64,000 nucleotides of DNA, taken from positions 248,001-312,000 of the forward strand of contig ONIO01000001.1 of assembly GCA_900317915.1 (NCBI GenBank), read 5' to 3'. Below, piece by piece: positions 1 to 10,582 of this stretch; positions within the stretch are counted from its first letter, which is position 1, and each line of letters begins with the position of its first letter. Source of the stretch: an uncultured Lachnospiraceae bacterium. Lineage in GTDB: Bacteria; Bacillota; Clostridia; Lachnospirales; Lachnospiraceae. The position numbers were made by a program, and so were the translations under genes. Under the pieces are notes generated by a model. That model did no database searches. It was given only the letters and a program-made list of their open reading frames with translations, and was not told where the DNA came from.

Positions 1-42
1 TGGAAAGTCTGCTTCCACTTCATCTGAAAAACGTATTGTCAT
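1..42 (-). CDS. ybeY: Endoribonuclease YbeY, 5' end only
   Basis: Only the first 14 codons lie in the window; the gene runs off the left edge. The translated start (MTIRFSDEVEADFP) resembles the amino end of clostridial YbeY, the rRNA-maturation and ribosome quality-control endoribonuclease. The ATG is preceded by AGAGGATATCA, a good Shine-Dalgarno at normal spacing. The position directly after phoH and a membrane HD gene on the same strand is the usual clostridial arrangement and is the main support. The catalytic HxxxHxxxxxH motif is outside the window, so the call rests on context plus a short match. Confidence 0.7.
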   Translation of the reverse strand, partial: MTIRFSDEVEADFP

Positions 43-57
43 TTGATATCCTCTCTA

Positions 58-1296
58 TTATGCAAGTATATCTTCTTTTACTAACAGATCTCGGACTGCT
101 AAGTATTGATTCATGCTTAGACCACACTCATCATACATCCCCTTGGAGGAGTAATCATTCAAGGTCTGATAAACCACCATATCCTGATTCCAGCCATTAT
201 GCATAGAGTCTCTATCTAAGCTCTCTACTCGAGTGACAACTGCATCCACCATCTGTACAATGGCGGATTCCATCGTCTGAGGCTTTCTCTGAATACCCTC
301 ATACTCATAGACAATTCGAATCACCTCTTCTGGGAAGAGACGATCCTCCATTTCTCGAACTGCATTCATGGTTCCTTCGCCATCGTAGATTTTTCCAAGG
401 CGATAATATAAACCAGCAGCCTCACACAGATTCTCATCCTTACCAATGAGGCGAGCAGCTCTTTTAGAGAAATAGGAAACCCGAAGTGCATGATCATATT
501 CACTAAGGGAATAATGCTTCATATCCATTAATAGTGAGTACTCATGATCTGTAATATTGGCATAATTCACTTGCTTTTCAACAAATGGTCTTTTTGCAAT
601 CCAACCATAAAATAGACAAACGAATAGGGTAATCCCTAGGCTAACAAGCAGAAAAATAAAAAGTCGGTTTATATTTCTCTCATGATTAGCCAAATAATCG
701 AACCCATAAGGAACAAAGGCGCCAGTTACAAATAACATCATGTATAAATGAAGATTCTTGATCCTTGGTTCAAACCGGCGGCCAAATAACCATGCTGCAA
801 CCGCTGTTCCAAAGAGAATCTGAATCATATTGCCATAGACACTGTAGATCCCCAGGCCTTTAGTAACGGATAAAATAAAGGCATCAAAAATCCCAATTCC
901 AATGGTAATCCCACCACTTAAGAAGGGATAAATCAAAAATGGTAATAGAAGAAATATACTGATTCTCCCTGGTAGGAATCTCTGACAAATCACAAGAATC
1001 CATTGCATAGTCATAAAAAATAAGAGGGAGCGATAGCCTGTACCTGAGTAGATCCTCTGGTTATGAATCCGATTGGATAATGTGATTCCTAAAAACAAAG
1101 CACCGAAAACGATAGATATAAGAATTGCAATGATTCCATCATCCAAGAGAATATTACTTGTCATTAGCATAAAAGAAACAGCGGCTGCTGAAATAATGGC
1201 AAGAATAATCATGGTAAGGACTCTTGGAAAAGAGATACTACGATCTTCTGGATTTTGCAGTTTTTTGTTTGTCCTGTTTCTTTTCATACTCTTCAT
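58..1296 (-). CDS. Membrane HD-family protein, PgpH-like but catalytically degenerate
   Basis: About 412 residues. Six or seven hydrophobic segments fill residues 25-235 and a soluble HD-type domain follows. It resembles the 7TM-HD (PgpH) cyclic-di-AMP phosphodiesterase family but has no large N-terminal extracellular domain. The domain keeps the first histidine (H269, in DHALRVSYFSKRAA) and a late aspartate (VQMVDAV, D351). The HD dyad region, normally YYHDIGK, reads YYRLGK (297-302), and the later HH motif is EYEG. Metal binding and hydrolysis are therefore unlikely. The start is uncertain: TTG at 1308, ATG at 1296 and ATG at 1287 are in frame, and all overlap the end of phoH. It sits between phoH and ybeY and is probably co-transcribed. 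Confidence 0.75.
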   Translation of the reverse strand: MKSMKRNRTNKKLQNPEDRSISFPRVLTMIILAIISAAAVSFMLMTSNILLDDGIIAILISIVFGALFLGITLSNRIHNQRIYSGTGYRSLLFFMTMQWILVICQRFLPGRISIFLLLPFLIYPFLSGGITIGIGIFDAFILSVTKGLGIYSVYGNMIQILFGTAVAAWLFGRRFEPRIKNLHLYMMLFVTGAFVPYGFDYLANHERNINRLFIFLLVSLGITLFVCLFYGWIAKRPFVEKQVNYANITDHEYSLLMDMKHYSLSEYDHALRVSYFSKRAARLIGKDENLCEAAGLYYRLGKIYDGEGTMNAVREMEDRLFPEEVIRIVYEYEGIQRKPQTMESAIVQMVDAVVTRVESLDRDSMHNGWNQDMVVYQTLNDYSSKGMYDECGLSMNQYLAVRDLLVKEDILA

Positions 1297-2233
1297 AAGC
1301 GGTAACAATCTTTTGTACTAATGGATGTCGAACGACATCATTTCCTGTTAAATCAATAAAGGAGATCTCCTTGACCTTGGATAAAACCTTACGAGCCACA
1401 TCTAGGCCAGACTTCGTTCCTGGTGCCAGATCCTTCTGTGAAGCATCTCCAGTGACTACCACCTTAGATCCAAATCCGATACGGGTTAAGAACATCTTCA
1501 TCTGAGCTGGTGTGGTATTCTGAGCTTCATCCAGGATAATAAAGGAATTATCTAAGGTTCGACCTCTCATGTAGGCAAGAGGTGCCACCTCGATCAGTCC
1601 TTTTTCCATATTTCTCTGAAAACTCTCTTGACCCATAATTTGGTACAAGGCATCATAAAGTGGGCGAAGATATGGATCAATTTTCTGTTGGAGATCACCA
1701 GGTAAGAATCCAAGTTTCTCTCCCGCTTCGATGGCTGGACGAGTTAGAATAATGCGGCTCACATCTTCCCTTTGAAAAGCTGTAACTGCCATAGCAATGG
1801 CCAGATAGGTCTTACCTGTTCCAGCAGGACCGGATCCAAAGACGATCATGTTATTACGAATGGCATCCACATATTTCTTCTGTCCTAAGGTCTTAGGCTT
1901 TACTGGTTTTCCAGAAATAGTATGACAGATTAAGTCATCACTACTTTGTGTGGACTTCGAATATGCTTCTAGGTCCTTTTTGGATAAGGATAAAGCGTAA
2001 TTCACATTTTGCTCTGTAATGGAAGTACCGGTCTTGGACATGGAGACCAGCTCACGAATCACATTCTTAGCAGAATGAACTCTTCTCTCATCTCCTGATA
2101 TATGAACTTCCTCGCCTCTGTAGACCACATCTACATCAAGCATCTTTTCAATGATCTTAATATTTCGATCCAAGTGACCAAAGAGGTTGGACAAATCACT
2201 TTCGTTAATGTGCATTGTTTCTTCTGTCTTCAT
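1238..2233 (-). CDS. phoH: PhoH-family ATPase
   Basis: 331 residues, the normal length for bacterial PhoH/PhoL. An N-terminal KH-like region (about 1-95) precedes a P-loop ATPase domain. Walker A is GPAGTGKT at 135-142 and Walker B is ILDEAQN around 233-239. The TGDASQ and RHPLVQKI stretches are also typical. PhoH is a predicted RNA-associated helicase-like ATPase that works alongside YbeY; the exact reaction is not settled. The final 71 bases overlap the possible start region of the membrane HD gene, which suggests translational coupling. The preceding gene stops 58 bases upstream. Confidence 0.93.
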   Translation of the reverse strand: MKTEETMHINESDLSNLFGHLDRNIKIIEKMLDVDVVYRGEEVHISGDERRVHSAKNVIRELVSMSKTGTSITEQNVNYALSLSKKDLEAYSKSTQSSDDLICHTISGKPVKPKTLGQKKYVDAIRNNMIVFGSGPAGTGKTYLAIAMAVTAFQREDVSRIILTRPAIEAGEKLGFLPGDLQQKIDPYLRPLYDALYQIMGQESFQRNMEKGLIEVAPLAYMRGRTLDNSFIILDEAQNTTPAQMKMFLTRIGFGSKVVVTGDASQKDLAPGTKSGLDVARKVLSKVKEISFIDLTGNDVVRHPLVQKIVTAYEEYEKKQDKQKTAKSRRS

Positions 2234-2291
2234 GTATAAATCTCCAAGTTATATTTCCATCGATAGTATTCTAATAATCATAGGCGTAAAA

Positions 2292-3392
2292 TTAAGGGAG
2301 ATAGATATAATTCACTCGAATGACTCGACTGCTCATCCCATGGGAATTCACAGAAATCACAGAGAGGATATTATTACCCTCAGGCATAGTAATCGGTCCA
2401 GTATACAGAGTACTTGAAACCGTAGGGTCTGATCCATCCCAAGTATAATAAATGGAGCAATCCTCGTCTGAAGTAATGCTAATCTCAGTATTCTGGGTAT
2501 AGGTACCACCTTCTGGAGACAGCGTAGGCTCCGCTGGCATACTATAATTTATGGTATAGGTATTCTCACTGACCTTACCAACCTTCCCCTTACTATTAAT
2601 GCAAGCGGCTCGAACGGTGGTCTCCCCGTCAGTTATCTCAATTGGTTTCCGATAGATATGACCATTCTTTTTGCTAGGATTAGATCCATCTAGCGTATAG
2701 TAGATGGTGTCTGTTCCATTGGTAGATAATACGAGAGATAGGTCAGATTCATAGGTACCGCCCTTCTTAGAAAAGGAAACTGTACCAGATACTATGGAGT
2801 CAAACAAACCCCGAATGGTATCATTAGGAGCCTTCTCCTTCAATGCCTCTAGAGACACATAGTCTTTTCGATCAACATATAACTGTATCAGTGCTTCATA
2901 GCTTTTCTTATGGGTAGGGGCAATTCGAATTGCCTTCTGATAGTAGTCCTCTGCCTTATCATAATCCTGCTCTTTTGATGCTGTCAGGCCCAGATAATAG
3001 TAGGCATCTCCATCTTCTGGTGCTTTCTTAGATGCCTTGGTAAAATACATGACAGCACTGTCATAGGACTTCGTCTCAAGTGCCTCTTTGCCACTTTCTA
3101 AGTAGTATGAATAGGAAGAGAAATATAGACCAATAGATAAAAGCAGTGCTAATGCTAAGACTAGTACCACCCCAATGATGACAAAAAGCCTCTTTCTCGG
3201 CATCTTCTTTCTTAAAAGAAGGCCATCCTCAATGGAAGGAAGCTTCCCAGTTTCCTCTAATCTTTTCAGATATGAAGACAAAACTTCCTCGTCCAAAACA
3301 TTATAATCAGGCACAACCTGAACAGGTGTGCCACATTTTGGACAGTATACTTTATCATCTGGAAATTCTGTTTTACAGTTCTTACAGATCAT
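2292..3392 (-). CDS. Zinc-ribbon / TPR membrane protein with two chitobiase-like repeats
   Basis: 366 residues with an unusual domain order. An N-terminal zinc ribbon has C3, C6, C17 and C20. One transmembrane helix follows at about 69-91. Tetratricopeptide-like repeats occupy about 95-185 (YYYLGLTASKEQDYDKAEDYY). Two copies of a chitobiase/beta-hexosaminidase C-terminal-type repeat follow at about 205-283 and 288-364, each with a YYTxDGSxP motif. The predicted topology puts the zinc ribbon in the cytoplasm and the TPR and repeats outside the cell. Function is unknown; a cell-envelope scaffold is only an inference. It lies 27 bases after folD and 58 bases before phoH, probably in one operon. 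Confidence 0.8.
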   Translation of the reverse strand: MICKNCKTEFPDDKVYCPKCGTPVQVVPDYNVLDEEVLSSYLKRLEETGKLPSIEDGLLLRKKMPRKRLFVIIGVVLVLALALLLSIGLYFSSYSYYLESGKEALETKSYDSAVMYFTKASKKAPEDGDAYYYLGLTASKEQDYDKAEDYYQKAIRIAPTHKKSYEALIQLYVDRKDYVSLEALKEKAPNDTIRGLFDSIVSGTVSFSKKGGTYESDLSLVLSTNGTDTIYYTLDGSNPSKKNGHIYRKPIEITDGETTVRAACINSKGKVGKVSENTYTINYSMPAEPTLSPEGGTYTQNTEISITSDEDCSIYYTWDGSDPTVSSTLYTGPITMPEGNNILSVISVNSHGMSSRVIRVNYIYLP

Positions 3393-3419
3393 TCGTTAAA
3401 GCTTTCCTTTATCTTTATA

Positions 3420-4280
3420 CTAAATCTCAATGGAATGAAGGACATTACTCATTAGCATTGCAATTGTCATCGGGCCAACGCCTCCTGGCACTGGAGTAAT
3501 GTGTGAAACCTTATCATATACATCATCGAAGTCTACATCTCCGCATAGCTTATTGTTTTCATCACGATCCATACCTACGTCAATCACTACTGCACCTTCT
3601 TTTACATCTTCTTTTTTGAAGAACTTAGGCTTACCAATTGCAGCAACTAAGATATCTGCCTGGCTTGTAATCTCACGCATATTCTTGGTGTGAGAATGAC
3701 AAATGGTAACTGTAGCATTCTCTCTAAGCATGAGAATCGCCATTGGCTTTCCAACAATATTGCTTCGACCAACAATTACTACATTCTTCCCATCCATAGG
3801 AATATCAGATCTCTTTAAAAGTTCAATGATACCTGCTGGAGTACAAGAGACATATCCAGGACGACCAATGGATAGATTCCCTACAGAAACGGGATGGAAT
3901 CCATCCACATCCTTTTTCGGATCAATTCGATCTAGGATTCTCTCCTCATTAATTTGCTTCGGAAGAGGTAACTGAACTAAGATACCATTTACATCATCTC
4001 TATGATTCAATTCTTCGATAAGGTCTAGAAGCTCCTCTTCACTGGTATCTTCTGGTAAGTTATAGGACAGAGACTTAATCCCAGTGAATTCACAGGCCTT
4101 CTGCTTATTTCGTACATAGACCTGTGATGCAGGATTCTCTCCCACCAAAATCACAGCCAAAGCAACTTCTTTTCCTTCCCTATTAAGTTTACTTACTTTA
4201 TCTCGAATCTCCTCTTTAATCTCTTTGGAGATTCTCTTCCCATCTATGATCTTAGGATCCATTTCATTTACAGTTGACAT
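3420..4280 (-). CDS. folD: Bifunctional methylenetetrahydrofolate dehydrogenase / methenyltetrahydrofolate cyclohydrolase FolD
   Basis: 286 residues, full length. It interconverts 5,10-methylene-THF, methenyl-THF and 10-formyl-THF in the cytoplasm. The catalytic motif YVRNKQKAC gives Y55 and K59. The NAD(P) site [10 protein letters not shown] and the C-terminal [10 protein letters not shown] signature are intact. Formate-THF ligase (fhs) lies just upstream, so two successive one-carbon steps are adjacent, separated by a structured 156-base spacer. The start at ATG 4280 is preceded by AGAGGAATGGC, giving a usable ribosome binding site. Confidence 0.96.
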   Translation of the reverse strand: MSTVNEMDPKIIDGKRISKEIKEEIRDKVSKLNREGKEVALAVILVGENPASQVYVRNKQKACEFTGIKSLSYNLPEDTSEEELLDLIEELNHRDDVNGILVQLPLPKQINEERILDRIDPKKDVDGFHPVSVGNLSIGRPGYVSCTPAGIIELLKRSDIPMDGKNVVIVGRSNIVGKPMAILMLRENATVTICHSHTKNMREITSQADILVAAIGKPKFFKKEDVKEGAVVIDVGMDRDENNKLCGDVDFDDVYDKVSHITPVPGGVGPMTIAMLMSNVLHSIEI

Positions 4281-4313
4281 GCCATTCCTCTAATATTTCT
4301 AGTATCTACCAGT

Positions 4314-4434
4314 CAAGACTCGCTCGCGAGTCTTGCGCGCCGGATTCGGGTCTGCTTCAGCAGACAAATTCCTGTCCGAATCCGTTCGCATCCTCGCGGA
4401 GCGTTTAACGCAGTCGGAGCTTGTACTCCGACTG
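4314..4434. repeat. GC-rich multi-hairpin intergenic element between fhs and folD
   Basis: Three inverted repeats are packed into 121 bases. The first has 10-base arms at 4314-4323 and 4326-4335 (CAAGACTCGC / GCGAGTCTTG). The second has arms at 4341-4349 and 4376-4384 (CGGATTCGG / CCGAATCCG) enclosing a smaller hairpin at 4350-4365 (GTCTGC-TTCA-GCAGAC). The third has arms at 4411-4419 and 4426-4434 (CAGTCGGAG / CTCCGACTG), two bases after the fhs stop. None is followed by a T-run on either strand, so these are not standard intrinsic terminators. The block is visibly more GC-rich than its surroundings. It could be a dispersed palindromic repeat, an mRNA-processing site or a structured leader of folD. 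Confidence 0.75.
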
Positions 4435-4436
4435 AG

Positions 4437-6107
4437 TTAGAACAATCCGATAATCTTACCATCATCTGTTACATCAATATTATTAGCTGCTGGAACCTTA
4501 GGAAGGCCTGGCATTGTCATGATGCTTCCAGTTACAAATACAATAAATCCTGCACCAGCTGCAGCATATACTTCACGTACATGAAGGGTGAATCCCTCTG
4601 GGCGTCCTAACTTCTTTGCATCATCTGATAGAGAATACTGGGTTTTCGCTACACAGATTGGATAATTACCCATTCCAAGATCTGTTAAATGCTGTAATTC
4701 CTTATAAGCTGCAGCAGTAAATTCTACATCTTTTGCACCATAGATTTCCTTTGCAATGGTTTCCATCTTCTCCTGAAGACTTAAATCATCTTGGTATAAT
4801 GGCTTAAAATGGCTTGGCTTATTCTCTAAGGTATAGAGTACTTTTTCAGCTAGGTCTTTACCACCTTCGCCGCCAAGTTCCCAAACACGGCTTAATGCAA
4901 ACTCACAATTTCTCTCTTTACAGAAATTTTCAATATAAGAAGTCTCTTCCTCTGTATCAGAAATGAAGGAATTCAGGGTAACCACTACAGGTACTCCAAA
5001 CTTCTGCAGATTCTCAATGTGCTTTTCTAAGTTTACAATCCCCTTTTGTAAAGCCTCCATATTTGGAGTCGTTAACTGATCCTTTGGAACTCCGCCGTTA
5101 TACTTTAAGGAACGAACAGTCGCTACGAGTACTACGCAGTCCGGATGTAATCCTGCCATACGGCATTTGATATCGAAGAATTTCTCAGCACCAAGATCAG
5201 CACCAAAACCCGCTTCTGTAATGGCAATATCCCCAAGTTTCAAAGCAGCCTTTGTAGCCTTCACACTGTTACAGCCATGTGCAATATTAGCAAATGGACC
5301 GCCATGAACAATGGCTGGTGTATGCTCTAAGGTCTGAATAATATTTGGGCGAATTGCATCCTTTAGAAGGGCTGCCATCGCTCCAACGGCATGTAAGTCA
5401 GCAGCAGTTACAGGCTCACCAGAAAAATTATAGGCAACAATAATCTTCGATAAGCGTTCCTTTAAGTCATGGATATCATCAGCTAAACAAAGAATTGCCA
5501 TGATCTCAGATGCAACCGTAATCTGGAAATGATCCTCACGAACCATGCCATCTGCTTTTGCGCCAAGACCGACCACTATATTACGAAGGACACGATCATT
5601 CATGTCTAAACAGCGCTTCCAAACCACGCGTCTCGGATCAATTCCTAAGCTATTGCCCTGCTGAATATGATTATCAAGCATGGCTGCAAGAAGGTTATTG
5701 GCAGAGGTAATGGCATGGAAATCACCTGTAAAGTGGAGATTCAAATCTTCCATTGGAACGACCTGTGCCATTCCACCGCCTGCGGCACCACCCTTAATAC
5801 CAAAGCAAGGTCCTAAGGATGGTTCACGAAGAGCGAGTACCGCTTTTTTGCCCAGTTTATACATGGCCTGGCCTAGACCAATCGATGTTGTTGTCTTACC
5901 CTCACCAGCTGGTGTTGGATTTATGGCAGTTACAAGAACCAATTTACCATCTTCTTTTGCATCCAATTTCTTAAGGTATTCCTCAGAGATCTTAGCCTTA
6001 TATTTTCCATAAAGATCAAGATCATCCATAGTCATCCCCAATGATTCAGCAACCTTCCAAATTGGTTCCATCTTGCATTCCTGTGCAATTTCGATATCGC
6101 TTTTCAT
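4437..6107 (-). CDS. fhs: Formate--tetrahydrofolate ligase
   Basis: 556 residues, the family's usual length. It makes 10-formyl-THF from formate, THF and ATP. The P-loop [10 protein letters not shown] lies at 65-74 and the family signature [10 protein letters not shown] follows. I place the start at ATG 6107 (MKSDIEIAQ), not at the in-frame start 12 codons upstream, because AAGGAG sits 10 bases before it and the family begins there. That ribosome binding site lies inside the last codons of ftsK, so the two genes are tightly coupled. A hairpin follows the stop codon immediately. Confidence 0.96.
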   Translation of the reverse strand: MKSDIEIAQECKMEPIWKVAESLGMTMDDLDLYGKYKAKISEEYLKKLDAKEDGKLVLVTAINPTPAGEGKTTTSIGLGQAMYKLGKKAVLALREPSLGPCFGIKGGAAGGGMAQVVPMEDLNLHFTGDFHAITSANNLLAAMLDNHIQQGNSLGIDPRRVVWKRCLDMNDRVLRNIVVGLGAKADGMVREDHFQITVASEIMAILCLADDIHDLKERLSKIIVAYNFSGEPVTAADLHAVGAMAALLKDAIRPNIIQTLEHTPAIVHGGPFANIAHGCNSVKATKAALKLGDIAITEAGFGADLGAEKFFDIKCRMAGLHPDCVVLVATVRSLKYNGGVPKDQLTTPNMEALQKGIVNLEKHIENLQKFGVPVVVTLNSFISDTEEETSYIENFCKERNCEFALSRVWELGGEGGKDLAEKVLYTLENKPSHFKPLYQDDLSLQEKMETIAKEIYGAKDVEFTAAAYKELQHLTDLGMGNYPICVAKTQYSLSDDAKKLGRPEGFTLHVREVYAAAGAGFIVFVTGSIMTMPGLPKVPAANNIDVTDDGKIIGLF

Positions 6108-6111
6108 TTTC

Positions 6112-8904
6112 TCATACTCCTTCTTCAGACAGTAAACGTTCAAACTCCTCTATCGTCAATAGAATCCTACGTGGCTTGGTACCCTCTTCAGGGCCAACAA
6201 CTCCGAAGTCTTCTAATTGATCCATGATTCGCGCAGCTCGATTGAATCCAATCTTAAAATTACGCTGCAGCATTCCTATTGATCCTTTTTCCTTTTCGAT
6301 GACAAGCCTTGCAGCATCTGCAAAGTATTCATCTCTATCATTGGTAAAGCCGCCACCATTTCCATCAATGGACAAGTAACCGTCCTGCTCTGTTTTATTC
6401 ATTTCCTCCTGAATCTGAGGATCATATCCCTTATGGGCATTATTATCCTTAAGGAACTTCACAACCCTGCCAACTTCTTCATCTGATACAAAGCAGCCCT
6501 GAACACGAATAGGCTTGGTAAGTCCCTGGGGAAAGTAAAGCATATCACCCTTACCCAAGAGTTTCTCCGCTCCAACCATGTCTAAAATGGTTCTTGAATC
6601 CACACCGGACGTAACGGAGAAGGCGATTCTACTAGGCATATTGGCCTTAATTAATCCTGTAATGACATTTACAGAAGGACGCTGTGTAGCAACAATCAGA
6701 TGAATTCCAGCAGCTCTCGCTAACTGAGCCAATCTAGTAATAGACTCCTCAACTTCCTTAGCTGCGACCATCATAAGATCCGCTAACTCGTCCACAATGA
6801 CAACCAACTGAGGCATCTTTTCAGCATCAATCATCTGCTCGTCCCCATTTTCGTCATACACCGTCATTTTACCATTTTTAATTCGGCTGTTGTATCCCTT
6901 CATATCTCGCACATGGGTGTCAGCGAACTTCTTATAGCGAAGAGTCATCTCATTAACAGCCCACTGCAGTGCAGCAGATGCCTTCTTTGGATCTGTTACA
7001 ACCGGGATTAATAAATGAGGAATTCCGTTATATACAGATAGTTCTACAACCTTAGGGTCAATCATGATGAACTTTACCTCATCTGGCTTCGCCCGGTATA
7101 GGATACTCATAATGATAGTATTGATACATACAGACTTACCAGAGCCCGTTGCACCAGCGATCAAAAGGTGTGGCATCTTTGCAATATCAGAAACCACAAC
7201 CTTACCTGCGATATCTCGACCAACTGCAAAAGCGATATTGGATTTCGCATTTTGAAAATCCGGTGATTCCACAACATCACGGAATGCAACCATAGATGCT
7301 TCCTTATTGGGGACCTCGATACCAATCGCAGCCTTCCCAGGAATTGGCGCCTCGATTCGGATGTCTGTAGCAGCCAGATTCATCTTGATATCATCCTGGA
7401 GATTAACAATTCGGCTAACCTTCACACCCATCTCAGGCTGCAGTTCATATCTAGTAACTGCAGGTCCACAACTGATATCTGTAATCTGTACATTAATGCC
7501 GAAGTTCTTTAGTGTCTCTTGCAATTTTTGCGCTGTCTCATGAAGGAACCTATCATTTTCTCGGCCCTTATTTTTTACCTTATTCAGTAATTCTACCGAT
7601 GGATAAATGTAAGGCGTATCCACATCCTGAGCATGATCCGTAGTTTCCGTAGCAGTTGTTCTTTTTGATAAAGAACTTCCCATAGTAGTTGCAGGCTTAT
7701 GAATACCTGTCTCTGTGTATTCGGAATGAATCTCTGGCTCTATAACGGGACCTGGAGCAGGAACCACAGGTCGGCTTGGCTTGACCTCTGTTGGCTCTGA
7801 AGCCCTTACAGGTACTGACTCTCTAACCGGATTAGATGACGGAGTACTAGGAAGCTCTCCTCTGCTAGAATCCATACTACTATGGATTCTTGGACTGGTA
7901 GAGGTATTCTCTTCTGTACCATCCGCATGGAGTTTATAGCGGTCTACCGTGCTCACTTCAAGGGGCTGACCAGGTATGCCTAACTGGACTTCACTAATCT
8001 CATCTCCATTTTCAAAGTCGCCTTGGATTGGACTAGCCAAATCAGAATGAATCTGTGTATCTAAAGTTACGCCTTGGATTCTACGGTCTCTTCGAAGTCC
8101 CTCTTCCTCTCCATTTCTAGTAATCTTACTTTCTCTTACTTCAACCTTCTGTCTGCCAGGAGCTTTTTTAAAAGTATCCCTTGCCACTTCAGGATGCTCT
8201 TCACGGATACGTTTCGGATTCTCGATCAGAAGATTGGGGCCTTCCTTTTCTCTCTGCTCCATCATGGCTTCGTATTTTTTCTTTTGCTTCTGGATCTTTT
8301 TCACCCCAGATCTCTCAGACATCAGGATAAAAAAGAGAAGCAGGGCCAGAACATCAATCACATAGGCACCAATGGTACCAAATGCAGTGGTAAAAAAGTC
8401 TGCAAAGATACCGCCAAAGAAGCCACCACCTAAGTGATGCTCTCGGCTATACATAAATGCGAATCCAGCTCCAACAGAATCCTGTCCATGGACAAATAAT
8501 TCCGTTAGCATCATAAGAAACCACGCAAACATTCCTGCATAGATTAGTTTTCTAAGAGCATAAGCACTGTTACGATTAGAGATGTAATAAAAGACTCCCA
8601 GAACCATTGCAGCTGGAACTAAATAATTCACTACACCAAATAATCCAAAGAAAAATCCACAGATCGTATTACCAATGACTCCACCAAGTCCCAGATTACC
8701 AATAAATAAAAGTACAGTAACTGCAATGAAGAGTATCAGATATACATCTACTAGGAAGTCTGGGCGCTCACTTGGATTTTCCATCTTAGTGGCTGCTTTC
8801 TTTTCACTCTTCTTTGCCTTGGTATTCGCTGTGGTCTTTCGTGGGTTACTCTTTCGACTTGTATTTTTCTTTTTATTCGACGTTTTATTCTTATTAGACG
8901 CCAT
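6112..8904 (-). CDS. ftsK: DNA translocase FtsK/SpoIIIE
   Basis: 930 residues from ATG 8904, which has GGAG six bases upstream; an in-frame start 14 codons further out lacks this. A lysine- and serine-rich amino end is followed by four transmembrane helices (about 50-195), a long charged linker (about 200-430), then the RecA-like motor. Walker A is GATGSGKS at 584-591 and Walker B is [12 protein letters not shown] winged-helix gamma domain forms the end. It pumps DNA through the closing septum during division or sporulation. Whether it serves as the vegetative FtsK or as SpoIIIE cannot be told from sequence alone. Confidence 0.93.
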   Translation of the reverse strand: MASNKNKTSNKKKNTSRKSNPRKTTANTKAKKSEKKAATKMENPSERPDFLVDVYLILFIAVTVLLFIGNLGLGGVIGNTICGFFFGLFGVVNYLVPAAMVLGVFYYISNRNSAYALRKLIYAGMFAWFLMMLTELFVHGQDSVGAGFAFMYSREHHLGGGFFGGIFADFFTTAFGTIGAYVIDVLALLLFFILMSERSGVKKIQKQKKKYEAMMEQREKEGPNLLIENPKRIREEHPEVARDTFKKAPGRQKVEVRESKITRNGEEEGLRRDRRIQGVTLDTQIHSDLASPIQGDFENGDEISEVQLGIPGQPLEVSTVDRYKLHADGTEENTSTSPRIHSSMDSSRGELPSTPSSNPVRESVPVRASEPTEVKPSRPVVPAPGPVIEPEIHSEYTETGIHKPATTMGSSLSKRTTATETTDHAQDVDTPYIYPSVELLNKVKNKGRENDRFLHETAQKLQETLKNFGINVQITDISCGPAVTRYELQPEMGVKVSRIVNLQDDIKMNLAATDIRIEAPIPGKAAIGIEVPNKEASMVAFRDVVESPDFQNAKSNIAFAVGRDIAGKVVVSDIAKMPHLLIAGATGSGKSVCINTIIMSILYRAKPDEVKFIMIDPKVVELSVYNGIPHLLIPVVTDPKKASAALQWAVNEMTLRYKKFADTHVRDMKGYNSRIKNGKMTVYDENGDEQMIDAEKMPQLVVIVDELADLMMVAAKEVEESITRLAQLARAAGIHLIVATQRPSVNVITGLIKANMPSRIAFSVTSGVDSRTILDMVGAEKLLGKGDMLYFPQGLTKPIRVQGCFVSDEEVGRVVKFLKDNNAHKGYDPQIQEEMNKTEQDGYLSIDGNGGGFTNDRDEYFADAARLVIEKEKGSIGMLQRNFKIGFNRAARIMDQLEDFGVVGPEEGTKPRRILLTIEEFERLLSEEGV

Positions 8905-9024
8905 ACGATCTCCATTACTTATAAAAAACAAAAGGGGACAATCCATCCACTATATTTAGTATATCAAACGATATTATATTAGCATATTTGGGTTATAGTG
9001 TCAGTAAATCCTCTCTTTCATTCC

Positions 9025-9054
9025 ATAAAAAAAGAGGCTAAAAATAGCCTCTTT
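9025..9054 (-). terminator. Intrinsic terminator after glgA
   Basis: Inverted repeat AAAGAGGCTA / TAGCCTCTTT (9031-9040 and 9045-9054) with a four-base loop. On the minus strand it is followed by seven T residues. It lies 14 bases after the glgA stop and separates glgA from ftsK. Confidence 0.9.
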
Positions 9055-9067
9055 TTCATCATATTTA

Positions 9068-10516
9068 TCAGCCAATCAAATAATGATATAGTTCCTGATA
9101 TTTTTCCTTCTGATGGCTCCAGGAATAATCCTTTTGCATTCCTCTTTCCACCATCTTATTCCAGTCCACCTTCTTTTCAAAGAAAACAAACTTCGAATAA
9201 TTAACTGTCTTTAAAAGCTCGTCTCCATTATAGTTTGCAAAGGAGAAGCCATCTCCAGTATGCTCATACTCATTAAAGGGCTCTACGGTGTCCTTTAAAC
9301 CACCTGTCTCACGTACAATTGGTACTGTTCCATAGCGGAAGGATATGAGCTGGGTAAGACCACATGGTTCAAACTGAGATGGCATGAGAAATGCATCTGC
9401 AGCAGCATAAAGCTTACGAGCCAACTGATCCGAATAACAAATATTCGCAGAGATTCGATCTGGATACTTCCAAGCGTAATGACGGAACATATTCTCATAC
9501 TGGGAATCACCTGTTCCGATTACAACCAGCTGGGTGTTCTCATCACAGATGCCCTCGATACAGTAATTAATTAGGTCTAGACCCTTCTGATCTGTCAGAC
9601 GAGATACCAGACCAATCATATACTTCTTGCGATCAACGGTAAGTCCCAACTCTTCCTGGAGTTTTTCCTTATTCACCTTCTTATTACGGCGGAAGTTAGA
9701 TACATTAAACTTCTTATAGATGGCATCATCTGTCTCAGGGTCATAAGAGGAATAGTCGATACCATTCACAATACCCTGCATATCAAAATGTCTCGATGCA
9801 AGAAGGCCATCTAATCCCTCGCCATAATATGGTGTCTGAATCTCCTCTGCATAGGTATTGGATACGGTTGTAATATAATCTGCATAGACCAAGCCGCCCT
9901 TTAGCATATTGCCAGACTTATTAAATTCCAGCTTATCTGGAGTGAATAATTCCATTGGAAGGCCTGACAGACCCTGCAGGGTTTTGACATCCCATACGCC
10001 CTGGAAACGCAAATTATGAATGGTCATAATGGTCTTAATATTCCAGAAAAATGGGTTGGCCTGAAACTCAGTCTTCAGATACACAGGAATCAGTCCCGTC
10101 TGCCAATCATGGCAGTGGATTAAGTCTGGTCGAAAACCAATGACAGGTAGAGCAGATAGAACAGCTTTATCAAAAAAAGTAAACCGTTCCATGTCTCTTC
10201 TAGTCTCGCTGTAAGGATAGAAGCAATCGAAGTAGTCTAAATTATCAATAAAGTAATATGTGATGCCTTGATACTTATACTGCATCACACCTACATACTT
10301 TTCTCCAATATATGGGCCACATCCCATATTAAAGTGAGTAACATACTCAAACTCATCACGAAACTGTGGTGGAATACAGGTATAATCTGGCAGAAAGACT
10401 CTGACATCCCAAATCTCTGGATCAAATTCCTTAGGCAAAGCGCCTACAACGTCTGCCAATCCACCTGTTTTAACGAATGGTACACACTCACTAGCTGCAA
10501 AAAGAATTTTCTTCAT
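9068..10516 (-). CDS. glgA: Glycogen synthase (ADP-glucose)
   Basis: 482 residues from ATG 10516, chosen because AGGGGG lies a few bases upstream and GlgA proteins begin MKKILFAASE. A GT5-family glycosyltransferase that extends alpha-1,4-glucan from ADP-glucose. The N-terminal substrate motif KTGGLADVVG is intact, as is the C-terminal nucleotide-sugar motif EPCGLTQL with RETGGLKDTV. No other glycogen gene is in the window, and it ends in its own terminator, so it may be transcribed alone. Confidence 0.95.
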   Translation of the reverse strand: MKKILFAASECVPFVKTGGLADVVGALPKEFDPEIWDVRVFLPDYTCIPPQFRDEFEYVTHFNMGCGPYIGEKYVGVMQYKYQGITYYFIDNLDYFDCFYPYSETRRDMERFTFFDKAVLSALPVIGFRPDLIHCHDWQTGLIPVYLKTEFQANPFFWNIKTIMTIHNLRFQGVWDVKTLQGLSGLPMELFTPDKLEFNKSGNMLKGGLVYADYITTVSNTYAEEIQTPYYGEGLDGLLASRHFDMQGIVNGIDYSSYDPETDDAIYKKFNVSNFRRNKKVNKEKLQEELGLTVDRKKYMIGLVSRLTDQKGLDLINYCIEGICDENTQLVVIGTGDSQYENMFRHYAWKYPDRISANICYSDQLARKLYAAADAFLMPSQFEPCGLTQLISFRYGTVPIVRETGGLKDTVEPFNEYEHTGDGFSFANYNGDELLKTVNYSKFVFFEKKVDWNKMVERGMQKDYSWSHQKEKYQELYHYLIG

Positions 10517-10582
10517 TCTTCTTCCCCCTCGCAACAATTTAGAAGAGACCTATGATCACATGTAAATAATTTTTAAAAACCC

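Noticed and set aside
4411..4434. Intrinsic terminator of fhs
   Set aside because: The stem is good, but no T-run follows on the minus strand.
4281..4436. THF riboswitch upstream of folD
   Set aside because: Function of the neighbours suggested it, but I cannot match the conserved core; the segment is explained by simple inverted repeats.
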